Made by a program: the position numbers and the translations under genes. Shown piece by piece: positions 7,166 through 14,300 of a stretch of DNA of 19,189 nucleotides. Position 1 is the first letter of the stretch. The number at the start of each line of letters is the position of its first letter. Source of the DNA: Planctomycetota bacterium (GTDB taxonomy: Bacteria > Planctomycetota > Planctomycetia > Pirellulales > Pirellulaceae); assembly GCA_026692885.1 (NCBI GenBank), contig JAPLNJ010000881.1, positions 1 to 19,189 on the forward strand. Direction: 5' to 3'. The notes under the pieces are model-generated. The model searched no databases and was not told where the DNA came from. It was given only the letters and a program-made list of their open reading frames with translations.

Positions 7166-7501
7166 CTACTTGGCGGGAGCCGGATCCAGCGGCACGTCGG
7201 CCTTCTTCTCTTCGGCGGGTGCAGCGGGCGCGGCGGGCTCGGTCGCCGGGGCGTCAACCTTCTTGTCGCCTTCGGGTGCGGCGGGCGCGGCCGGATCCAT
7301 CGCCGGGGCGTCGGCCTTCTTGTCGCCGTCGGCGGGCGCGGCGGGTTCAACCGGCTTGTCGCCAGTTTCCGTCTTGGCATCCGGTGCGGTCACAGAGCTA
7401 GGGGCGGGGGGAGCCGGCTTTCCCTTCGGCTTTTCCGGGGCGCAACCGACGAACAACATCGCCAAACCTAACACCAATCCCAGCGTCGCAAAGTTCTTCA
7501 T
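7166..7501 (-). CDS. Small Ala/Pro-rich lipoprotein with internal repeats
   Basis: This 111-residue protein starts at the ATG whose complement is 7499-7501. On the minus strand, AAGGAGAG precedes it by about 6 bases, a strong ribosome-binding site that favours this start over the longer frame from 7552. Residues 1-18 form a signal peptide, MKNFATLGLVLGLAMLFVGC, with a lipobox-like FVGC (Phe at -3 is unusual). The mature part is low complexity: repeats of about 19 residues built on GDKK-x-DAPA-x-(D/E)PAAPAAP recur about three times, with alternating Lys/Asp and Pro/Ala. It probably lies extended in the periplasm. No enzymatic role is visible. The gene is divergent from the sigma factor and has its own terminator. 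Confidence 0.85.
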   Translation of the reverse strand: MKNFATLGLVLGLAMLFVGCAPEKPKGKPAPPAPSSVTAPDAKTETGDKPVEPAAPADGDKKADAPAMDPAAPAAPEGDKKVDAPATEPAAPAAPAEEKKADVPLDPAPAK

Positions 7502-7860
7502 CTGATCTCTCCTTGCCTCTAACGAGGCGTTGAAAAAAATGTTCGGACTCACGCATCCAAAGCAGTACTCTGTTCACAATTCCACGGCACCGGCGTGAAC
7601 AACAGTGCCGCCCGCATCAGCCGCCGATTCACTCGCTCCATCGTGAAACCGCACGTCCGCACGGGCAGAGGCGAGGCTATAGCCTGACAACTTTATACTA
7701 CATGATCCGGGTCAGACCCGATTTATTCCCGCGGCGAGAAAAAAGAATCCGCGGGCTTCCCCAGAGTGAATAATCCGGGTTGGCGAGTCCTGCCATCGAT
7801 TTTCTCGGAAGAATGGGGAATAATATGGCGACCGAAGGGATCATGTGAGGGTAAGCGAAG
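7502..7860. promoter_or_regulatory. Divergent intergenic region with palindromes between lipoprotein and sigma-factor genes
   Basis: These 359 bp hold no gene. Visible structures are a near-perfect palindrome CGGGTC-A-GACCCG (7709-7721) and a 7-bp inverted repeat CCCGCGG (7728-7734) with CCGCGGG (7749-7755) around an A-rich loop. The 7-mer GAATAAT also occurs twice downstream. TATACT (7694-7699) could be a -10, but no good -35 accompanies it. Promoters for both flanking genes must lie here, and the palindromes are candidate operators. Confidence 0.4.
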
Positions 7861-8502
7861 ATGGTTGAACAAGCCAGACCGGTAGACTGCGAGCGGTGTG
7901 GCCCGCCGATGGCGGACGCGGCAGCTGCGCGACTGGACGTCGCCACCCTGATTACCGTCCACCACCGAGACGTGTACCGGTATGCTTACCGATTGTGCGG
8001 CAGGCAGGCGGATGCCGAAGATCTGACGCAGCAAACGTTTCTGGTCGCGCAGCAGCGGTTGCACCAACTCCGCGAGCCGGACAAATCGCTAAGTTGGCTG
8101 TTCACGATCGTCCGTAACTGCTATTTGAAGAGCCAATCCAAACGTCGGCCGGTGGCTGCCGCCAGCGTGGAACTGGATGTGGACAGTATCCCGGAGGAGG
8201 TTTCGGAGGACGACATCGACCGCCCGCAACTGCAATTGGCGATCGACGAATTGCCCGAAGAATTCAAAATCGTGCTGGTGATGTTCTATTTCGAGGAGTG
8301 TTCGTACAAGGAGATCGCGGCCCAGTTAGGGATTTCGATCGGCACCGTGATGAGCCGTCTGGCACGCGCCAAAGGCCGGCTTCGCAAACTGCTGTTGCCC
8401 GCGGAAACGGAGGCGGGGCCAGACGCGGCAAAGCGCGCCGATCAGGCGTCCGGGAGCCGATCCGCGTGGGTATCGCCGGAGACTGACCATCGACCGTCCT
8501 AG
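7861..8502 (+). CDS. ECF-type RNA polymerase sigma factor
   Basis: This 213-residue sigma-70 family protein lacks regions 1 and 3. Region 2 spans about residues 29-96: HHRDVYRYAYRLCG, then ADAEDLTQQTFLVA (the region 2.2 helix that contacts core polymerase) and LSWLFTIVRNCYLKS. An acidic linker follows. Region 4 spans about 124-178, with LPEEFKIVLVMFYFEECSYK and the helix-turn-helix EIAAQLGISIGTVMSRLARA that reads the -35 element. The N-terminal leader contains a CERC motif (residues 10-13), which could sense redox or bind metal if ATG 7861 is correct. ATG 7909 would remove it, but neither start has a strong ribosome-binding site. The C-terminal tail (180-213) is polar. The gene is followed by a putative anti-sigma gene. 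Its TAG stop begins a 9-bp direct repeat that flanks an inserted structured element. Confidence 0.92.
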   Translation: MVEQARPVDCERCGPPMADAAAARLDVATLITVHHRDVYRYAYRLCGRQADAEDLTQQTFLVAQQRLHQLREPDKSLSWLFTIVRNCYLKSQSKRRPVAAASVELDVDSIPEEVSEDDIDRPQLQLAIDELPEEFKIVLVMFYFEECSYKEIAAQLGISIGTVMSRLARAKGRLRKLLLPAETEAGPDAAKRADQASGSRSAWVSPETDHRPS

Positions 8503-8673
8503 AGCCGGATGATGCAGGTAGAGTACATCAAGCTCGCCCCAGCCCTTGGTGCATCGTCGCCAGCAGCGATTCCCAGCGTGCAACCTTGGCGAACGCCGGT
8601 GTGCCAGGTAAATCACTGGCTCGATGCACCCTACGAGAGCAGGATCGCTGTGAATCATCCGGGATAGAGCCGG
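8500..8673. repeat. Structured inverted-repeat element with 9-bp flanking direct repeats between sigma and anti-sigma genes
   Basis: TAGAGCCGG occurs at 8500-8508 and again at 8665-8673. The first copy begins with the sigma-factor stop codon. Just inside are inverted ends CCGGATGAT (8505-8513) and ATCATCCGG (8654-8662). An inner perfect 9-bp inverted repeat, GGTGCATCG (8548-8556) with CGATGCACC (8622-8630), extends by GCCAG/CTGGC and ATT/AAT. The apical part adds GGCG-AA-CGCC closed by ACC/GGT. The transcript would form one long branched hairpin within the sigma/anti-sigma mRNA. It shares no obvious sequence with the 801-1042 family. Confidence 0.7.
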
Positions 8674-8686
8674 TCAGGAGCGAAGT

Positions 8687-9550
8687 ATGAACGAGCAAGA
8701 ACTGCGTGAGGCCATTGACGCTTGCCGGCCAAACAGCGACGACCTGCGTCTGCCGGAGATGTCTGTGCTAGCGGAGGTGTTGGCCCGCGACCCCCGTTGG
8801 CAGGTGGTTTTCGCACGCACCCAGCGTTGCGATGCGGCGATTGGTCAAGCGTTCGGGGACGTACCGGTCCCGGCTGGCTTGTGGGAACGGCTGCAGGCGT
8901 CCGTTGCGCCACCGGTGCCCGTAGATCCAACGGAGGAGGAGACAGTTTCGAAAGCCACTACCGTGGTCCTCGCGGACCGTGCTGGCCCGGCGAGCGCGCG
9001 GCGGTCCCTATTTCGCAGTTGGAGGATTCGGGCGACCGCCTTGGCCACGGTGACTGCCGCTTTGACGCTGTTCCTGATATTTCGTGGGACACCCGGCCGA
9101 CTCCCGGAGTTGAACGACGACTTCTCGATGGAAGTGATCGGCTGGACCCAACAAGTGCAGCAGGGAGATTGGAGCGAGGAACTGGCAGCGGCCCATCCGC
9201 TGGACTATGCCATTCGGGCCGTCCCGCGACGCTGGACTCAACTGACCACTGGGTATGATCGCCGGACGTTGGTGTACGACTTGACGCCACCTGGACGGGA
9301 CTTCGCTTTCGCCTTCTGCATTCCGGTCCGGGGCCGACCCTGCACGCTGCCGTCACTGCCGCCAGCCATGCCTTTCTCGACGACCGGTGGCATCGCGATG
9401 GGCGCTTGGCAGACCCAAGACATGGTGGTTGTCTTGGCGGTACAAGGCGGCCAGAATCGGTATCAGACCTTCATGAATTCGGGTATCCTGATCGGCCTCG
9501 GAGGCCTTGATCGGAACGTTGCGCAAAACGCTGGCAGCGGATCATCGTAA
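8687..9550 (+). CDS. Putative membrane anti-sigma factor / regulator partner of the ECF sigma
   Basis: This 287-residue protein has an N-terminal soluble domain, one membrane helix (about 115-133, ATALATVTAALTLFLIF) and a C-terminal extracytoplasmic domain. The N-terminus (ELREAIDACRPNSDDLRLPE, then LAEVLARDPRW and VPVPAGLWERL) resembles short anti-sigma-like regulators I associate with planctomycetes; no zinc-binding HxxxCxxC motif is present. The start at 8687 is supported by AGGAG at 8676-8680. Synteny with the sigma gene is the main functional argument. The C-terminal domain carries AWQTQDMVVVLAVQGGQNRYQTF. The last 15 residues (273-287, GLDRNVAQNAGSGSS) and the TAA stop are encoded by a repeat element that begins at 9503. 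The native C-terminus was therefore replaced, probably with little loss. Confidence 0.7.
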   Translation: MNEQELREAIDACRPNSDDLRLPEMSVLAEVLARDPRWQVVFARTQRCDAAIGQAFGDVPVPAGLWERLQASVAPPVPVDPTEEETVSKATTVVLADRAGPASARRSLFRSWRIRATALATVTAALTLFLIFRGTPGRLPELNDDFSMEVIGWTQQVQQGDWSEELAAAHPLDYAIRAVPRRWTQLTTGYDRRTLVYDLTPPGRDFAFAFCIPVRGRPCTLPSLPPAMPFSTTGGIAMGAWQTQDMVVVLAVQGGQNRYQTFMNSGILIGLGGLDRNVAQNAGSGSS

Positions 9551-9630
9551 CCGGAAGCGTCAGCAAGGAAACGCCGCTCTTCCTCGCTGACGCTTCGCGC
9601 TTACGGTGCGCAACGTTCCGACGAAGTGCC
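9503..9630. repeat. Inverted-repeat element of the GGCCTTGATCGGAAC family overlapping the end of the anti-sigma gene
   Basis: The left arm GGCCTTGATCGGAACGTTG, continuing CGCAAAACGCT, matches the family. The right arm contains TGCGCAACGTTCCGA (9607-9621), the inverse of TCGGAACGTTGCGCA in the left arm. The centre is a hairpin: GAAGCGTCAGCAAGGAA (9554-9570) pairs with TTCCTCGCTGACGCTTC (9580-9596) with one mismatch. No clear target duplication is visible here. The left half supplies the final codons of the upstream gene; the right end lies 41 bp before the next start codon. Confidence 0.85.
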
Positions 9631-9671
9631 GTTCTACCGCCCATTGCCACTGCCATTTCCGGAGGCCCTGT

Positions 9672-11018
9672 ATGCAGACCATTCGCGTGTTCGCTCTCCC
9701 CCTGTTGCTTGTCGCCAGCTCCCTTTCAGCCGCCGAGTCGGCCAAGACGGTTGCCGATTTCGGCGCGCAAGGCGATGGCCGGGCCGACGATACGGCGGCG
9801 GTCGAAAAGGCGGTGGCCTCGGGCGTGGGCGAGGTCCATTTCACGCGCGGCGTGTACCGGCTGACGCGGAGCGTGATCATCGACCTGGATCGCACCGGCC
9901 CCATCGCCTTGGTGGGCCAGGGCCCAGCGCAGATCGTGATGGCCGGGGCCGGACCGGCCTTCAAGTTCGTCGGTACTCACGAGGGGACCGCCGATCCGGC
10001 CTCGGTCAAGCCGAACGTCTGGGAACGCCAACGCACTCCCACGGTCGACGGTCTGGAAATCGTGGGCGACCATGCGCTGGCCTGCGGCATCGAGGCCACC
10101 GGCACTCTGCAGCTGACCGTCACCCGGACCGTGGTTCGCAAGGCGCTGCACGCCGTGCATCTCACCCGACGGAACCGCAATGTGATCATATCCGCTTGCC
10201 ACTTGTATGAGAACCGCGGCATCGGCGTGTTTTACGACGACGTGAATCTGCATCAGAGCAACATCACCGGCTGCCACATCAGTTACAATCAGGGCGGCGG
10301 CGTGGTGTGCCGCGGCGGCGACGTACGCAATGTGCAAATCACCGGCTGTGACATCGAAGCCAACATAGATCGCGAGGGTCCGCCCACGGCCAACGTGCTG
10401 GTGGACTGCGCTGGCGGAGCTGCCGGGGCCGCCGAGATAGAAATCAGCGGCTGCACGATCCAGCACTCGCGCGTGCCGGGCGCGGCCAACATCCGCTACC
10501 TGGGTGCCGACGCCAAAGACCGCCGCTGGGGGCATCTGACCATCACCGGCAACGTGTTAAGCGACGTGGAGTGGAACATCGAGCTCGTCAAAGCCCGCGA
10601 CGTGACCATCGTGGGTAATACGCTCTACATGGGTTTTGAAGGCGATCTGCGGGCCGAGCAGTGTTCGAATATCGTGGTGGGGGCGAACGTCTTCGATCGC
10701 AGTCCGCACTACGACTACGGCCGTAGTCTGGAAGCCAAAGGGGGCGTCCTCTTTCGCGACTGCCAAGACTGCTCGCTGACCGGCCTGCACATCAATGGCG
10801 TGCAAGGCCAGCCGGCCGGACTGGTGTTGGAGAAGTGCCGCCGCTTCCTGGTGGCCAATTGCACGATCCTCGACTGCCAGAACGCCGGCGCATGGTTGGC
10901 CGACGTGCGAGACAGCCGGCTCGGCGGTTGCTTGATCCACAGCGATCTGCCGGCCGCAGGCCCTTGGAAGGCGCTACTCGTCCGCGGCGGAAGCAATAAC
11001 ACGTTTGAGGGGCAATAA
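9672..11018 (+). CDS. Secreted right-handed beta-helix (pectate-lyase-superfamily) protein
   Basis: This 448-residue protein has signal peptide MQTIRVFALPLLLVASSLSA and cleavage near AES. ATG 9672 follows GGAGG by 6 bases. The upstream in-frame start at 9606 lies inside a repeat and adds an unlikely Cys/His-rich leader. The opening VADFGAQGDGRADDTAAVEKAV is the classic start of the Pectate_lyase_3 / GH28-like beta-helix group, where DFGA-x-GDG-x-DDT is diagnostic. Repeating units of about 22-25 residues with ITGC or ISGC turns and N-x-I/V steps (for example SNITGCHIS, VQITGCDIE, IEISGCTIQ, LTITGNVLS) form the helix. The catalytic residues cannot be assigned from sequence alone. The protein probably binds or cleaves extracellular polysaccharide. 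It shares strand and location with the GH38-type enzyme downstream, so a joint glycan role is likely. Confidence 0.85.
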   Translation: MQTIRVFALPLLLVASSLSAAESAKTVADFGAQGDGRADDTAAVEKAVASGVGEVHFTRGVYRLTRSVIIDLDRTGPIALVGQGPAQIVMAGAGPAFKFVGTHEGTADPASVKPNVWERQRTPTVDGLEIVGDHALACGIEATGTLQLTVTRTVVRKALHAVHLTRRNRNVIISACHLYENRGIGVFYDDVNLHQSNITGCHISYNQGGGVVCRGGDVRNVQITGCDIEANIDREGPPTANVLVDCAGGAAGAAEIEISGCTIQHSRVPGAANIRYLGADAKDRRWGHLTITGNVLSDVEWNIELVKARDVTIVGNTLYMGFEGDLRAEQCSNIVVGANVFDRSPHYDYGRSLEAKGGVLFRDCQDCSLTGLHINGVQGQPAGLVLEKCRRFLVANCTILDCQNAGAWLADVRDSRLGGCLIHSDLPAAGPWKALLVRGGSNNTFEGQ

Positions 11019-11047
11019 ACCGTTGCTGTGAACATCTTGGAAACCCT

Positions 11048-11119
11048 CGTTCCCAGGCTCTGCCTGGGAACGCACTGCCTTGCCGGCTCCGCCGGCCTGC
11101 TTGCGAGGCGGAGCCTCGC
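11048..11119. repeat. Cluster of three short palindromes (CGTTCCCAGGC family)
   Basis: Three consecutive hairpins with 3-nt loops are present. They are CGTTCCCAGGC/GCCTGGGAACG (11048-11072), GCCGGC/GCCGGC (11082-11096) and GCGAGGC/GCCTCGC (11103-11119). All share a GGC-N3-GCC core. The cluster follows the stop of the beta-helix gene by about 30 bp. Confidence 0.8.
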
Positions 11120-11130
11120 GTCCAGTGGGT

Positions 11131-11256
11131 TAGGACCGGCACATCAATAAGTGTCGGGTTTTCAAAGTAGTCATCACGCTCCGCCGTGATGACATGTCGT
11201 CACGGCGGAGCGTGACGACTACTATACTTGCGACGTTATTGATTCGCCGGTCCTTA
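11131..11256. repeat. Nested inverted-repeat element (MITE-like) upstream of the GH38 gene
   Basis: The outer arms AGGACCGGC-ATCAATAA-TCG (11132-11156) and CGA-TTATTGAT-GCCGGTCCT (11231-11254) are inverted copies with small gaps. The inner arms run from AGTAGTC (11166) to GACTACT (11223). Each inner arm is itself palindromic: ATCACG..CGTGAT on the left and GTCACG..CGTGAC on the right. The DNA can form a cruciform with two hairpins per side. No coding potential is seen. Confidence 0.8.
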
Positions 11257-11272
11257 CGAGGCAGAGCCTCGT
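11256..11272. repeat. Palindrome ACGAGGC-AGA-GCCTCGT
   Basis: This perfect 7-bp stem with a 3-nt loop lies right after the nested element. It resembles the GCGAGGC-GGA-GCCTCGC hairpin at 11103-11119 on the other side. The larger element may therefore have inserted between, or be bracketed by, members of this palindrome family. Confidence 0.7.
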
Positions 11273-11307
11273 AACTAGAGCGAACCTGAGCAGGAGTATC
11301 GCCATCC

Positions 11308-14300
11308 ATGCAACGATTCCGTCTTTTGCTGCTGGCCGCCGTAGCGGTGTTGGGATATTCCACGGCCGAAGGTGCCGATTCGGCAGCAACCCCGTCGCGG
11401 GTTCTCTGGCAGATCGGCAAGCCTGACAACAACAACGCGGAGTTTGCCTTGGCCCCGGGGGGCTACTCACGGTTTCAGGCCGATGGCTTTTTCGTGGTGG
11501 GGCAATCGGACCCGCAACGGGATTGGCCGTACGTTCAACCGGGTCCGACCGACGACTGGGCTGGCCTTCGTCCGCACGCCTTCACGGTGGTCTTCGGTCT
11601 GGCGTCGTCGCCGCCGGGAACCTGTCAGCTCAAGCTCGATCTGCTGGACACGCAAAGCCACGCCCCACCGTTGCTGGAAATTCACGTCAACGGCAGCGTC
11701 TTTCGGGAGCAGACGCCGCCTGGGGCCGGCGACGCTTCGGTCTACGGCCAGCCCCACCGGGGACGGCGGCACCAGTGCCTGGTCACGTTTCCCGCAAGTC
11801 TCCTGACGCAGGGCAACAACCGGATCCGCATCACGACCGCAGCCGGCAGTTGGCTCTTGTACGACTGCGTGACCCTGGAAGGTCCCGGAGGCGTCGAAGC
11901 GGCGCCCGTGGCGGCGATGGCCGAGCTGCAGTCGGCGCACGCCTTACCGGGTGAAGTGGATCGCAACGGGGTGCAAGTCCGGCGGATCGTGGCGTCGGTC
12001 GTGCGGGCCGGCCCCCCGGCCCGCGCCACCATTACGCTAGACGGTCAGCTGCTGCAAACCGCCCACCATGCCAGCGGCGTTCAAACGGTGGACCTGTTCG
12101 TGCCGGCGGTCGATCGCGTCCGGAAGGCCGCCTTGGCGATGACGCTCGAGGGACGGGCGGGCGGCGGAACGGACTTGACCCTGACGCCCGGTGTGCGCGA
12201 GATTGTCGTCGTGTTCAAGACCCACTTCGACATCGGCTACACGCAACTGGCCCGGGAGGTGGTCGAGCGCTACCGCACGTCGATGATCGACAAGGCGCTG
12301 GAGGTTTGTGAGGCGGCCCAAGGACTGCCACCGGAGCAGCGTTTTGTCTGGACGATTCCGGCCTGGCCCATGCAGCAGATCCTGTGGAATGGCCAGACGC
12401 CGGAGCGGCGCAAGCGGATCGAGAAGGCGGTTGGGGAGGGGCTGTTGGTATGGCATGCCCTGCCTTTCACAACGCACACGGAACTGCTGGAACCGGAAGA
12501 CGTCATTCGCGGCTTGGGGTTTGCCTCGCGGCTGTCGCGAGCGTCGGGGCAGCCCTTGCCGCGCGACGCCAAGATGACCGACGTGGCGTGTCAGGCTTGG
12601 CTCCTGCCCACGCTGCTAAGGCACGCCGGCGTGGAGTTCCTGCATCTGGGTTGCAACGCCGGGGTAGCTCCCGCTCAAGTGCCGCTCCTGTTCTGGTGGG
12701 AAGGCCCCGACGGCTCGCGGCTTCTGACGATGTACTCCGTCGGCTACGGCACGGGACTCCTGCCGCCGCAAGACTGGCCCCAGCGAACGTGGCTGGCCGT
12801 GATTCACACCGGCGACAACCATGGGCCGCCCACGCCCGAGGAAGTGAAGACACTCCTGGACGAAGCCCAGCGAAAACTCCCCGGAATCCACGTGCGGGTC
12901 GGGCGCCTGTCCGATTTTGCCGACGCCATCGTGTCCGAGAAACCCGACTTGCCGGTCGTCCGTGGCGATATGACCGATTCCTGGATCCACGGTCTGCTGT
13001 CTGATCCCCAGGGGGCCCGCCTTGCGCGCAACACCCGCCCCTTGATTGCCGCCACCGAGGTGCTGAACACGCAGCTTGGATCGTGGGGAGTTGCGGTGCC
13101 GGACGCGACCGCCCAGGTTGCCGCTGCCTACGAGCAGAGTCTACTCTATGGCGAGCACACCTGGGGTGGTGCGCTCTATTGGCTTACCCAGTATTCCGGG
13201 AACGTTAAGTTCCACTACGGCGACGTGTGGAAGACCGAGCGGGCGGAAGGTCGCTTCCGGCGCTTGGAGGAGTCTTGGGACGAGCATACCGGTTACATCC
13301 GATCGGCCCGCGACTTGATCATGCCGGTGCTGCACGGCCAACTCCGGAGTCTGGCCGGGTCGGTCCAGGCGGCAGGCACCCGGATCGTGGTCTACAATCC
13401 GCTCCCGTGGCGCCGCGACGGCTTGGTCCGTGTCCCCGACGTCGACCTGCCGATCACGGCCTTGAAGGCGCTGGACGGGGACGGAACCTGCGCGGCCCAG
13501 ACCAGCGGTCGTGAGCTGGTCTTCGTCGCCCGCGATCTGCCGTCGCTGGGCTATCGGACCTACGTCCCCGCCGATCTGCCGTCCGTGCAACCTTCCCTGC
13601 GGGCCGGCTTGTCCCGTTCCGTGCGGCTGGGGCCACAGGTCGACCAGCGGGAGGCCGAATCTCCGGGAGAAGAACCGGGAAGGGTTGCACAAGCCAAATC
13701 GGAATCCATCGACGCCGGCCTGATCGAGAGTCCCTTCTTCAAGCTCATCCTCGATCCGGCGCGGGGCACGGTTCGCTCGCTGGTCGAGAAACGATCGGGC
13801 CGGGAGCTGATCGACCCGCAGGCCGGCTGGGGGTTCGGGCAGTACGTGTATGAGCGGTTCGACGCGAAGAACATTGCGGCCTTCGTCGACGCGTTCGTCC
13901 CGACCAGACCTGAGTGGGCGCTGGTGGAACTCGGCAAGCCCAATCTTCCCACGGCCGACAAGGTCCCCTACGTTGCCGAGTCGCCCGACTCATGGGAGCT
14001 GCAGATCGAGCGGTCGCCCGTAGCGGTGGCAGCCGTCTTCCGCGCGAAGCCAACGGCGCGTATTCCGCACCCTGTGACCAGCAAGTTCATCGTGTACGAC
14101 GGCCTGCCTTGCCTGGATGTCGAAATCACGCTCCACGACAAACCCGCTGATCCTTGGCCGGAGGCCGGCTGGCTTTGCCTGCCTTTTGCCGTCTCGAACC
14201 CGCGGTTCCGCCTGGGGCGGCAGAACAGTATTATCGACCCGGCGAGAGACCTCGTGGCGGGCGCAAACCGCCACCTGTTTGGCATCCACAGCGGCCTGGC

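Noticed and set aside
6840..7505. Single plus-strand gene of ~220 residues
   Set aside because: Only the first ~65 codons resemble DUF423; the rest is antisense of a well-supported lipoprotein gene that has a signal peptide, a strong ribosome-binding site and a terminator.
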